Source of the DNA: JAHCIE01 sp034431435
Lineage (GTDB): Bacteria > Chloroflexota > Anaerolineae > Epilineales > JAHCIE01
Reading direction: 5' to 3'
DNA length: 64,000 nt
Assembly: GCA_034431435.1 (NCBI GenBank)
Contig: DAOUDG010000088.1
Span: forward strand, 46,996 to 110,995
Shown here: positions 33,454 through 41,398 of the stretch, one piece after another
Layout of the letters: each line of letters begins with the position of its first letter
How positions within the stretch are numbered: position 1 is the stretch's first letter
Notes under the pieces: generated by a model
The model's database searches: none
Told to the model about the DNA's origin: nothing
What the model saw: only the letters and a program-made list of their open reading frames with translations
Position numbers and translations under genes: made by a program

Positions 33454-33710
33454 GCGACCGTCCTTGCCCTTGACAGGGGCGTAAGAAGTAGCGGCGCGGC
33501 TTTCTCTAATGGGTGGCGTCCGCTTCGCGCCGACCCGACTGGGCGGTGACCGGCGGCCTGCTGCGTGTAGGCTCATCCGCATAGACTTCGTGCCTGCGGC
33601 ATCGCTTGGATCCAGCCTGGACCGAGACGGCAGACCGTGGGTGAAGCATGGCGCGCCCCGTTGGCGCCGCCGGCTCACCTTGCCTGCCCCTCGTGTCACC
33701 GAGGGGTTTT
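33454..33710 (+). promoter_or_regulatory. Structured leader of the ECF transporter operon; final hairpin covers the ribosome binding site
   Basis: This 257-bp gap has no gene. Just before the first codon, CCCCTCG (33687-33693) pairs with CGAGGGG (33700-33706) around TGTCAC. TTTT (33707-33710) follows and then ATG 33711. The GAGGGG arm is also the only Shine-Dalgarno-like sequence, so the hairpin could stop transcription or hide the start site. Several other GC-rich stems precede it. No known riboswitch class was recognised. CGTAAGAA occurs at 33480-33487. Confidence 0.6.
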
Positions 33711-35492
33711 ATGTTGCGGATTCAGGGTCTCACCCATACCTATCGCCTGCCCAACGGCACGACCGTCGACGCCCTGCGCGGCGTTGACCTGACCATCGCC
33801 GACGGCGAGCGTATTGCCCTGGTCGGGGCCAACGGCTCCGGGAAATCGACCCTGGCGCGCCATCTCAATGCGCTGCTCCTGCCCACGTCGGGTGATGTGT
33901 GGGTCGATGGCATCAATACCCGCGACGAGAGCCAACTGAAGACGATTCGTAGCACGGTCGGACTGGTATTCCAGGACCCGGACAATCAGATCGTGGCGAC
34001 GGTTGTGGACGAGGACGTGGCCTTCGGGCCGGAGAACCTCGGCGTAGACCAGCCCGAACTGGGCCAGCGCGTCGATCACGCGCTGGCCGCCGTGGACATG
34101 ACCGCCCACCGCAAGCGCCCGCCGCACATGCTGTCCGGCGGCCAGCGACAGCGTGTCGCTATCGCTGGTATTCTCGCCATGCGGCCGCGTGTTCTGGTCA
34201 TGGACGAGGCAACGGCCATGCTCGACCCCCACGGCCGCCGCGAGGTCCTCGACATCGTGGACCGCCTGCACGGAGCGGGCACGACGATTATCCAGGTTAC
34301 GCATTTCATGCACGAGGCGGCCCTGGCCGACCGCGTCGTTGTCCTGGCCGAGGGGCGTTTGCTGGCCGACGGCGCGCCGGCCGATATCTTCGCCCAGGCC
34401 GAGATGCTACGGCAGGCGGGTTTGGAGCTGCCCAAGACCGCCCAGTTGAGCGCGGCCCTGCAAGCCGCGGACCCCCGCCTGCCCCTGGCGCTGACGCCCG
34501 CCGTGCTGGCGGAGGAGTTGGCGCAGCGGCTGACCACCGACCACCGACCACCGACCACCGACTACCGACTACCGACTACCGACGGCCGACTACCAACCAC
34601 CGACCAGCGAGGAAAAGGGCCAGTCATCGCCGTGCGCGACCTGGGCCATGTCTACCTGAAGGGTACGCCCTTCGAGTCGACGGCGCTACGCGGCGCGACG
34701 CTGAGCGTCGCTGCTGGCGAGATTCTGGGCGTGGTGGGCGCAACGGGCAGTGGCAAGTCCACGCTCTTGCAGCATCTCAACGGCCTGCTGCGCCCCCAAA
34801 GCGGCGATGTGGTCGTCCTGGGCCACGACCTCGCTGACCCGCAGGCCGACGTGCGTGCGGTTCGCCGCCAGGTGGGCCTGGTCTTCCAGAATCCTGAGGA
34901 CCAGCTTTTCGAGCAGTACGTCGGCGACGACGTCGCCTTCGGCCCGCGCAACCTGGGCCTCGATCGTGAGACGGTGCGGCAGCGTGTCCGTGATGCCATG
35001 GCCCTGGTGGACCTGGACTTCGACGGCTTCAAGGACCGCCTGACCTTCGCTCTCAGCGGCGGGCAGCGGCGGCGCGTCGCCCTGGCCGGGGTGCTGGCTA
35101 TGCAACCCCAGGCGCTCATCCTTGACGAGCCAACGGCGGGCCTGGACCCGGCGACGCGCGCCGACTTGCTGGTGACGTTGATGCGCCTCAACCGCGATCA
35201 CGGCCTGACCCTGGTCGTCGCCACCCACAACATGGACGATCTGGCCGAGATTGCCGACCGGATCGTAGTGCTGGCGGGCGGCCAGACGGTTCTCGACGGG
35301 CCGACTCGCGCCGTGTTCAGCCAGCCGGAAACACTGACGGCGCTACACCTCGGCCTGCCCCAGGCTACCCAGGTCATGGTCGCCCTGCGGGCGCACGGCT
35401 ACGACGTGCCCACCGATGTGCTGACTGTCGCCGAGGCGGCGGCCGTCCTGACGCCCATGCTCCACCAGGAGGCGATCCATGAGCGAGTTTGA
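33711..35492 (+). CDS. ECF transporter ATPase, two ABC domains fused (EcfA-EcfA')
   Basis: This 593-residue protein carries both energy-coupling ATPases. Domain 1 (residues 1-250) has Walker A GANGSGKST, Q-loop VFQDPDNQ and LSGGQRQR. Domain 2 (from about 310) has GATGSGKST, VFQNPEDQ and LSGGQRRR. Both have Walker B glutamates (VMDEATAM, ILDEPTAG). The linker at about 274-299 contains TTDHRPP, TTDYRLP and TTDGRLP units encoded by a 7-bp repeat. The start is ATG 33711, in the hairpin described for the leader. It overlaps ecfT by 14 bp. Confidence 0.92.
   Translation: MLRIQGLTHTYRLPNGTTVDALRGVDLTIADGERIALVGANGSGKSTLARHLNALLLPTSGDVWVDGINTRDESQLKTIRSTVGLVFQDPDNQIVATVVDEDVAFGPENLGVDQPELGQRVDHALAAVDMTAHRKRPPHMLSGGQRQRVAIAGILAMRPRVLVMDEATAMLDPHGRREVLDIVDRLHGAGTTIIQVTHFMHEAALADRVVVLAEGRLLADGAPADIFAQAEMLRQAGLELPKTAQLSAALQAADPRLPLALTPAVLAEELAQRLTTDHRPPTTDYRLPTTDGRLPTTDQRGKGPVIAVRDLGHVYLKGTPFESTALRGATLSVAAGEILGVVGATGSGKSTLLQHLNGLLRPQSGDVVVLGHDLADPQADVRAVRRQVGLVFQNPEDQLFEQYVGDDVAFGPRNLGLDRETVRQRVRDAMALVDLDFDGFKDRLTFALSGGQRRRVALAGVLAMQPQALILDEPTAGLDPATRADLLVTLMRLNRDHGLTLVVATHNMDDLAEIADRIVVLAGGQTVLDGPTRAVFSQPETLTALHLGLPQATQVMVALRAHGYDVPTDVLTVAEAAAVLTPMLHQEAIHERV
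34532..34605. repeat. 7-bp tandem repeat (GACCACC/GACTACC) inside the ECF ATPase gene
   Basis: About ten 7-bp units run GACCACC x3, GACTACC x3, GACGGCC, GACTACC, AACCACC, GACC. Because 7 is not a multiple of 3, three units make one 7-residue protein period. The tract encodes the linker between the two ATPase domains. The same repeat occurs at 16046-16098, 30590-30650 and 63489-63519. Confidence 0.9.
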
Positions 35493-36351
35493 GTTCCTGC
35501 GCAACGTGACCGTCGGCCAGTATCTGCCGACCGACTCGCCCATCCACCGCCTGGATCCGCGCGCTAAGCTGCTGGCTTTCGTCATCCTGCTACTGGCAGC
35601 CATCCTCGCGCCGGGTATCGCGGGCGCGCTGGCCTTCCTGGCGGTGATGCTCGCCTTGACCGTGCTGGCGCGTATCCCGGTCGGCTATGCCCTGCGTGGC
35701 GTGCTGCCCGCGATGCCCTTTATCGTCACTCTGGCCCTGTTTCAGCTGTTCGCACCGCCCGTCGCAACGACCGCGACCTGCGCGCCGCTTGTGGAATGGG
35801 GTTTCTTGGGTATCACCAGTTGTGGCGTCAGCCTGGTCGTCATGTCCGTGCTGCGCTTCCTGGGCCTCATCCTGCTGGTCAGCCTGCTGACCATGACGAC
35901 ATCCGTGACCGAACTGGCCCACGGCATCGAGGTCGGCCTGCGCCCCTTGCAGCGAGTGGGCATCCCGGCTCACGAGCTATCGCTGGTGGCGACCATCGCC
36001 ATTCGCTTCGTGCCAACCCTGGCCGAAGAAATGGAAAGGCTGGCCAAGGCGCAGGCGGCGCGCGGCGCGGACTTCGGCACGGGCGCAGCGGGCTTCGTGA
36101 CCCGCATTCGCCGCCTCATCCCGCTGTTCGTCCCGCTCATTACCAGCAGCCTGCGGCGCGCCGATGCCCTGACCGAGGCGATGGAGACGCGGGCCTACCT
36201 CGGCGGCAGCGGGCGCACCCACTACGTTGACCTCGACGCGCGGCCCACCGACTGGGCCGCCGTCGGAGCGGCCGTCGCCCTGGCGGCGGCGCTACTGCTC
36301 GGCCCCTGGGCGGCGATTGACGCGGGCCTGTGGGCACGGGTGATTGGCTAA
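35479..36351 (+). CDS. ecfT: ECF transporter transmembrane subunit EcfT
   Basis: This 290-residue membrane protein has about five hydrophobic helices. It carries the two EcfT coupling-helix signatures, AQAARGADFG near residue 192 and METRAYLGG near residue 235, which contact the ATPases. SPIHRLDPRAKLLAFVILL at the N-terminus is also typical. It would bridge the ATPases and the substrate-binding S component in the membrane. It overlaps the ATPase gene by 14 bp and is followed 35 bp later by the S component. Confidence 0.92.
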   Translation: MSEFEFLRNVTVGQYLPTDSPIHRLDPRAKLLAFVILLLAAILAPGIAGALAFLAVMLALTVLARIPVGYALRGVLPAMPFIVTLALFQLFAPPVATTATCAPLVEWGFLGITSCGVSLVVMSVLRFLGLILLVSLLTMTTSVTELAHGIEVGLRPLQRVGIPAHELSLVATIAIRFVPTLAEEMERLAKAQAARGADFGTGAAGFVTRIRRLIPLFVPLITSSLRRADALTEAMETRAYLGGSGRTHYVDLDARPTDWAAVGAAVALAAALLLGPWAAIDAGLWARVIG

Positions 36352-36386
36352 CCGAGCTTCTACCCAACCTTGAGAGGAGACTCACG

Positions 36387-36938
36387 ATGAAGATTCAGAC
36401 TCGCAGCCTGGTCATTGCCGCTATCATGCTGGCGGTGACCCTCGTTCTGGGGCAACTACCGGTGGGCGGCTTCATTCCCATTCCCGGCACACCCGTGCGC
36501 GCCACGACGCTCCAGATCCCGACCATCCTGGCGGGTATTCTGGGCGGCCCTGTGGCGGGCTTGCTGACCGGCCTCGGCTTCGGCATCAGCAGCATGATTC
36601 GGGCGGCGCAGCTGGCCGACCCCATCTTCACCGACCCGATTATCGCTATCCTGCCGCGCCTGTTTATCGGAGTGGCGGCCTGGTACGCCTACGCCGCCTT
36701 GCGGCGCGTCAACGAGACGGTCGGGATCGCGGGCGGTGCGCTGGTTGGCTCGCTCACTAATACGGTGCTGGTGGTGACGATGATCATCCTGACTGGCAAG
36801 CTGGCTCCGTCCGTCATCGTGCCGATTGGCGTCACATACGGTGCGGCCGAGGCCGTCGTGTCGGCCGTCATCAGCCTGGCGGTGGTCGGCGCGGTCAAGG
36901 GCGTGGAGGTTGGCCGGCGTCGGGGCGCGAGCGTGTAG
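36387..36938 (+). CDS. ECF transporter substrate-binding (S) component
   Basis: This 183-residue membrane protein has about six hydrophobic helices. FIPIPGTPVRATTLQIPTILAGILGGPVAG and DPIIAILPRLFIGVAAWY resemble the pantothenate/folate/HMP-type S components (PF12822-like). The ligand cannot be fixed, but pantothenate, folate or a thiamine precursor are the likely classes. The start is ATG 36387, after GAGAGGAG. The operon order is A-A, T, S, and this gene ends it; a GGAGATTGG-type repeat follows the stop. Confidence 0.82.
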   Translation: MKIQTRSLVIAAIMLAVTLVLGQLPVGGFIPIPGTPVRATTLQIPTILAGILGGPVAGLLTGLGFGISSMIRAAQLADPIFTDPIIAILPRLFIGVAAWYAYAALRRVNETVGIAGGALVGSLTNTVLVVTMIILTGKLAPSVIVPIGVTYGAAEAVVSAVISLAVVGAVKGVEVGRRRGASV

Positions 36939-37025
36939 GAGGAGAGAGATTGGAGATTGGGATCCTAGAGATTGGGGATTGAGGGATCAGGGATTGCGCC
37001 ACCAATCGCCAGTCTCTAGTCTCTG
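36939..37025. repeat. GGAGATTGG-type degenerate repeat with inverted half
   Basis: After the S-component stop, GAGATTGGAGATTGG-like units run to about 36995. They then continue as the complementary type (CCAATCGCCAGTCTCTAGTCTCTGG) to about 37025, reaching the ABC ATPase stop. The same family occurs at 10775-10807 around the padR stop. It makes a loose inverted structure between convergent genes. Confidence 0.65.
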
Positions 37026-37777
37026 GTCTCTAGCCCCTGCCTCACCCGAACCATGTTGGCCAGGAAGGCCGGGTCTTCGCGGGTGGCGCGGCCGCGTGGT
37101 CGGGGCAACTCGATAGGGATGTCGGCGCGGACGACGCCGGGGCGAGGGCCGAGGACGGCCACGCGGTCGGAGAGGAACACCGCGTCGGCGATGTGGTGGG
37201 TGACGAAGAAGATGGTCAGGCCGGCGCGGGCCTGGACGTTCAATAGCTCCTGGGCGAGCCGCTCGCGGGTCAGGTCATCGAGCGCCGCGAACGGCTCGTC
37301 CATGAGCAGAATCGGTGGCCGGTAGGCCAGGGCGCGGGCGAGGGCAACGCGCTGCTGCATGCCGCCGGACAGTTGCGACGGGCGGGCGAGGGCGAACTCG
37401 GCCAGACCCACCAGGTCCAGCACCTCAGCGGCGCGCGCCGCTCGTTCCTCAGGCGGTACACCAATGATCTCCAGGGGCAGGGCGACGTTGTCGGCGACGG
37501 TGCGCCAGCCGTACAGGGTTGGACTCTGGAACACGATGCCGTAGCGGCGGGCCTGGCGCGCGTCGTCGGGCGTCAGGCCGTCCACCAGGGCGCGCCCGCT
37601 GGTTGGCTCGACCAGCCCGGCGATGATGCGCAGTAGCGTCGACTTGCCGCTGCCCGACGGCCCCACGAGGCTGACGAACTCGCCGTGGGCGACGGCCAGG
37701 TTGACGTCGTGCAACGCCTGGAGCGGCCCGTAGCTCATGCTCACGTGCTGGCACAGAATGGCTGGCATCTTGGTCAT
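37016..37777 (-). CDS. ABC transporter ATPase, nitrate/sulfonate/taurine type
   Basis: This 253-residue ATPase has Walker A GPSGSGKST, Q-loop VFQSP, the signature LSGGMQQR, Walker B LLMDEPFAAL and the H-loop VTHH. HHIADAVFLSDRVAVLGPRPGVV is typical of the SsuB/TauB/NrtD branch, which energises import of sulfonates, nitrate, thiamine precursors or similar. No permease or binding protein is nearby, so the cognate partners are elsewhere. The start ATG 37777 is 21 bp from the divergent ATL start, so the two promoters must overlap or face each other. Confidence 0.88.
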   Translation of the reverse strand: MTKMPAILCQHVSMSYGPLQALHDVNLAVAHGEFVSLVGPSGSGKSTLLRIIAGLVEPTSGRALVDGLTPDDARQARRYGIVFQSPTLYGWRTVADNVALPLEIIGVPPEERAARAAEVLDLVGLAEFALARPSQLSGGMQQRVALARALAYRPPILLMDEPFAALDDLTRERLAQELLNVQARAGLTIFFVTHHIADAVFLSDRVAVLGPRPGVVRADIPIELPRPRGRATREDPAFLANMVRVRQGLETRD

Positions 37778-37785
37778 ATCCCTAT

Positions 37786-37791
37786 TATAAT
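37786..37791 (+). promoter_or_regulatory. -10 box predicting a leaderless transcript of the ATL gene
   Basis: A perfect TATAAT (37786-37791) ends 7 nt before ATG 37799. A start site 6-8 nt after the -10 would fall on the ATG. The -35 is weak (TGGCAT at 37763-37768). Confidence 0.55.
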
Positions 37792-37798
37792 CGTCGGT

Positions 37799-38185
37799 AT
37801 GGATAATCCCCTCTATGAGCGTATCTACCTGGTGGTGGCCGAGGTCCCGGCCGGTCAGGTAACCACCTACGGCGATGTTGCCAAGATCGTTGGCGAGACG
37901 TGCGACGCCCGTCTCGTTGGCTACGCGATGGCCGACCTGGGCCGCTACCCCGTCCGCCGCCCCGTGCCCTGGCAGCGTGTCATCAACGCCCAGGGCGGCA
38001 TCAGTACCCGTGGGCCGGAGCAGCGGCGGCTGCTAGAAGCCGAGGGCGTGACCTTCGACGACAAGGGCCGCGTCGTACTGGCTCGCCACCGCTGGCGTGG
38101 CCCCGCTCCGTCCTTTCTGGCCGAGCACGACCTGCGCCCCCTTGACGCCCCCGACGACACCATCCAGCAGCCCGGCCTGTTCTAG
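37799..38185 (+). CDS. Alkyltransferase-like DNA repair protein (ATL)
   Basis: This 128-residue protein has the O6-alkylguanine transferase DNA-binding fold: PAGQVTTYGDVAKIVG, ARLVGYAMADLG. The active-site motif PCHRV is PWQRV (residues near 60), so the alkyl-accepting cysteine is replaced by tryptophan. That defines ATL proteins, which bind O6-alkylguanine without removing the group and hand the lesion to nucleotide excision repair. The ATG at 37799 follows TATAAT by 7 nt and has no Shine-Dalgarno sequence. It is followed 3 bp later by a membrane protein gene. Confidence 0.9.
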   Translation: MDNPLYERIYLVVAEVPAGQVTTYGDVAKIVGETCDARLVGYAMADLGRYPVRRPVPWQRVINAQGGISTRGPEQRRLLEAEGVTFDDKGRVVLARHRWRGPAPSFLAEHDLRPLDAPDDTIQQPGLF

Positions 38186-38188
38186 CCC

Positions 38189-40084
38189 GTGCTCGCTCCC
38201 ACTGTCCCCCCACCGGCCCTGCCTGCCGAGGCCCAGGCTCACGCGCCTGCGCTGACGCTCGCCGCCCCCGTGTGGCCGCTGGCGTTGAGCCTGTTCGCGG
38301 TAGTCTTCGCCGCCTACATGCTCGCCTATACCCGCTCCCTGGACCTGGCTGCCGACGAGGGGCATATGTTCGCCGTGACCCAGAGCCTGGTCAAACACGG
38401 CGAGTTCAACGTCGACCACGCCGACAACCTCCAGTATATACCGGCCACGTCCCTCGGCCCCGACGGCCACCGCTACGCCAAGTACGGCCTGGGGCAATCC
38501 CTCTTCGCCGCGCCCCTGTACGCCGTGGCCATTGTCCTCCCGCCTGTTGGGCTGCTGGACGCCACGCTCCTCCTCAGCCCACTGGCGATGGCCCTGGCGG
38601 CGACGATGGTGTTCCTGACAGCCCTGGAGATCGGCGCGACCCGCCGTCAGGGACTGCTAACCGCGCTGATCTTCGCCTTCGCCACGCCGGCCCTGGTCTA
38701 CGCCCGGAACTTCTACAGCGAACCAGTGGGCGCGCTGGGCTACGCCGTCGCCAGCCTGGGCCTGGCGCGCACCCTCACCCGCCGCCGTGCCGCTGACGCG
38801 CTGCTGGCGGGGGCGGGTATTGCCCTGGCAGTGTTGGTCAAGACGAGCCTGGTCATTGTCGCCCCTATCCTGGTCCTCGTCCTGTGGGGCTACACGGGGG
38901 ACCGCCGCTGGCGGCTGGCCGTGTGGGTGTGCGTCCCAATGGTTAGCGCGCTGGCGGTGACCGGTTGGTTCAACTGGGTGCGCTTTGGCGACCCGACGTA
39001 CAGTGGCTACGGCGGCGAGAGCTTCAGCACCTTCCCGCTCCTCGGCGCGGCGGGCCTGCTGGTCTCGCCGGGCCGCAGCCTGTTCGTCTACGCCCCCATC
39101 CTGCTGGCGGCTGTGCCGGGCCTCTGGCTGCTGCGCCAGCCACGCGGCCTACGCTGGTGGCTCATGGGCGCGTCTCTGGCCCTGCTGCTGCTCCACGGCG
39201 CGTGGGTGGCCTGGTGGGGCGCGTGGGCGTGGGGGCCGCGCCTGCTCGTGCCGACGTTGCCCCTGCTATGCCTGGGTCTGATCGGGGCGCTGCGGTGGGC
39301 CGCGGGGCGCGGCTGGGCCAACATGGCGCTGGGCGCGTTGGCGGCGCTAGGCTTCCTGATCCAGGTCCCCGGCGCTCTGGTCAGCCGTATCACCTTCTTC
39401 TGGGATGTCATGGAGCGGACCGGGCCGGGCGTCAATCCCGACGAGATTGCCAACTGGGACGTGCGCTACTGGATGCCCCTGGGTAGCTTGCGCCTCGCTC
39501 AGGCGGGCAATCTCGACGTGGCCTGGAAGCCGAGCCTGGCCGCGCCGATCGACTGGACGGGCCTGGGCCTCACACTGCTGGGTCTGGGGCTGACCGCCGC
39601 CTTCATGCTGCTGGCCTGGCGGAGTGGCCGCTGGGTGCGGTGGGCAGCCGTGGCGAGTCTGGTCGCCTGCCTCAGTCTGGCCGTCGGCGTTCTGGCCTAT
39701 TATCACCGCCTGGACGACAACCCCTATCGGGAGCTGGCCGCCCGGCTGGACGATCTCGTGCCGCCCAACGGTGTCATCCTCGTCCACGGCAGCTACTCGC
39801 CCCTGACGCACGCGGTATGGAACGTCAACCGTAGTCGGCGACGCATGCTCGGCGTGCCTACCGACGAATACTGGGTCAACGAACGGCTGCTGCCCGCACT
39901 GCGGCGGGCCGTCGTCGACGGGGCGGATATCTGGCGGCTGCGTATCGACGATGCCGAGTCGCCCGCGCTCATGGCCGAACTGGCTCGCCTGGCTCTGTGC
40001 GAGGAGCCGGGCGAAGGCGGCGTCACCCCGGCGCGGCTGCACCATTGGCGGCCCTGCCCACCGACACACCCAGCCACCCCGTAG
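38189..40084 (+). CDS. Multi-pass membrane protein, GT-C glycosyltransferase-like
   Basis: This 631-residue protein has about 11-12 hydrophobic helices. An acidic pair in the first external loop (DLAADEGHMFAVTQSLVKHGEFNVD) and a following Y.KYGLGQSLFAAPLY segment resemble the lipid-linked-sugar GT-C transferases of the PMT/ArnT group. A soluble C-terminal portion (about residues 520-631) follows. The acceptor and donor are unknown. The start is GTG 38189, 3 bp after the ATL stop, so it may be cotranscribed. Confidence 0.7.
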   Translation: MLAPTVPPPALPAEAQAHAPALTLAAPVWPLALSLFAVVFAAYMLAYTRSLDLAADEGHMFAVTQSLVKHGEFNVDHADNLQYIPATSLGPDGHRYAKYGLGQSLFAAPLYAVAIVLPPVGLLDATLLLSPLAMALAATMVFLTALEIGATRRQGLLTALIFAFATPALVYARNFYSEPVGALGYAVASLGLARTLTRRRAADALLAGAGIALAVLVKTSLVIVAPILVLVLWGYTGDRRWRLAVWVCVPMVSALAVTGWFNWVRFGDPTYSGYGGESFSTFPLLGAAGLLVSPGRSLFVYAPILLAAVPGLWLLRQPRGLRWWLMGASLALLLLHGAWVAWWGAWAWGPRLLVPTLPLLCLGLIGALRWAAGRGWANMALGALAALGFLIQVPGALVSRITFFWDVMERTGPGVNPDEIANWDVRYWMPLGSLRLAQAGNLDVAWKPSLAAPIDWTGLGLTLLGLGLTAAFMLLAWRSGRWVRWAAVASLVACLSLAVGVLAYYHRLDDNPYRELAARLDDLVPPNGVILVHGSYSPLTHAVWNVNRSRRRMLGVPTDEYWVNERLLPALRRAVVDGADIWRLRIDDAESPALMAELARLALCEEPGEGGVTPARLHHWRPCPPTHPATP

Positions 40085-40215
40085 GGGCAGGCCTCCGCGC
40101 CTGCCCTGGCCAACGACCACCATTAGCCTGGGCGACGGCGACGGCGGCGGTTGTCGCCCGGCGCGAGGGCGGCCACAGGGGACCGCCCCTCCCCGCGGCC
40201 GGAATGCATCGTCGT
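40082..40215. repeat. Two palindromic repeats before the deacetylase-fold gene
   Basis: GGGCAGGC (40085-40092) pairs with GCCTGCCC (40099-40106). Further on GGGCGG and CCGCCC (about 40168-40190) form a second hairpin, with ACAGGGGA in the loop. A copy of the first element is at 53887-53907. No gene was seen in the interval. Confidence 0.55.
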
Positions 40216-40218
40216 GGC

Positions 40219-40246
40219 TTGACCCCAGGGCGGCGCGGGCTATAAT
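40219..40246 (+). promoter_or_regulatory. Sigma-70 promoter predicting a leaderless transcript
   Basis: TTGACC (40219-40224) and a perfect TATAAT (40241-40246) are 16 bp apart. The ATG at 40254 begins exactly 7 nt after the -10 box, the same spacing as at 37786-37799. No Shine-Dalgarno sequence precedes the ATG. Confidence 0.78.
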
Positions 40247-40253
40247 CGAAGCC

Positions 40254-41282
40254 ATGCCCACTGCCTACGTGTACGATCCCCGCTACCTGGAGCATGCCGC
40301 TCCCTACGGCGAGCACCCGGAGCGGCCGATGCGCTTGATGGCGATTACCGACGTCCTGGCGCGCAGGGGCGCGCTGGCTCGGATGACAGGCCTGGACCCC
40401 AGGCCCGTCAGCGACGCTGACCTGCTGCTGGCCCACTCGCCCACCTACGTCAAGCAGATTGAGGCCATTTCGGCGCAGGGCGGCGGTCACCTCGACCCCG
40501 ACACGTACCTTGTCAGCGGCTCCTACGACATCGCGCGGCTGGCGGCAGGTGGCTGTGTCACGGCTGTCGATGCTGTGTTGGACGGCCGCTGCGATAACGC
40601 CTTTGCCCTGATTCGACCGCCAGGGCACCACGCCTTCGCCGATCACGGTGAGGGCTTTTGCCTGTTCAACAACGTGGCCGTCGCCGCGCGCCACGCCCAG
40701 ACGCGCGGCCAGCAGCGGGTCGCCATCGTCGATTTCGACGTCCATCACGGCAACGGAACCCAGGCCATCTTCTACGACGATCCCGACGTCCTGTACATCT
40801 CGACCCACCAGTGGCCGCTGTACCCGGGCACGGGCCACTGGCGCGAGATCGGCCACGGCCTGGGGCGCGGGGCGACGCTCAATATCCCTCTGCCGCCGGG
40901 CGTCGGTGATACCGGTTTCAGCCACGTCTGGGACGACCTGATTCAGCCGGCCGTTGTCCGCCACCAGCCCGACATTCTGTTCATCTCGGCCGGCTTCGAT
41001 GCCCATTGGCGCGACCCCCTCGCCATGCTCCAGTGGTCCATCCACGGCATGGCCGAGATGACCGACAATCTGGTGGCGCTGGCTGGCCGGCTGTGCGGTG
41101 GGCGCATCGTGGCAGTCCTCGAAGGCGGCTACGATCTAGATGCCCTGGGCTATGGCAGCCTGGCGGTGGCCCGCGCCTTGCTCGGCGATAGGACCGTCTC
41201 CGATCCCCTTGGCCCGTCGACGTGGCCCGAAGAGGACGTCACATCCATCGTCGAGGCGCTACGGCGTCTGCACGGCCTGTGA
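40254..41282 (+). CDS. Histone-deacetylase-fold hydrolase (acetoin-utilisation/acetylpolyamine type)
   Basis: This 342-residue zinc hydrolase has the family motifs RPPGHHAFADHGEGFCLFNN near residue 122, DFDVHHGNGTQ near 162, and GFDAHWRDPL near 246. These give the charge-relay histidines and the zinc ligands. Bacterial members deacetylate acetyl-lysine in proteins such as acetyl-CoA synthetase, or acetylpolyamines. The start is taken at ATG 40254, because a promoter with TATAAT ends 7 nt before it; a longer in-frame extension upstream runs through repeats and was rejected. Confidence 0.92.
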   Translation: MPTAYVYDPRYLEHAAPYGEHPERPMRLMAITDVLARRGALARMTGLDPRPVSDADLLLAHSPTYVKQIEAISAQGGGHLDPDTYLVSGSYDIARLAAGGCVTAVDAVLDGRCDNAFALIRPPGHHAFADHGEGFCLFNNVAVAARHAQTRGQQRVAIVDFDVHHGNGTQAIFYDDPDVLYISTHQWPLYPGTGHWREIGHGLGRGATLNIPLPPGVGDTGFSHVWDDLIQPAVVRHQPDILFISAGFDAHWRDPLAMLQWSIHGMAEMTDNLVALAGRLCGGRIVAVLEGGYDLDALGYGSLAVARALLGDRTVSDPLGPSTWPEEDVTSIVEALRRLHGL

Positions 41283-41398
41283 CATAAGATCGAAGTCGTG
41301 GCAGGACTGTGCCCGCAGGCGTGTATGCCAGCCCCCCGCCTCGCCCCGCGCCTTCCCCGCCGGAGCTGTGCTTTCCCACCTTTGCAGGAGAATCGGAT

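Noticed and set aside
33480..33560. GACCGGCGG in the ECF leader as part of an FMN riboswitch
   Set aside because: Only this short stretch fits. The other conserved FMN-box segments are missing, and the operon is not a riboflavin one by its S component.
34532..34605. Short repeats as a CRISPR array
   Set aside because: Units are 7 bp without spacers and lie inside a gene; no cas gene is present.
39951..40253. N-terminal extension of the deacetylase-fold protein
   Set aside because: The extension runs through repeats and overlaps the previous gene. The promoter and family alignment point to ATG 40254.
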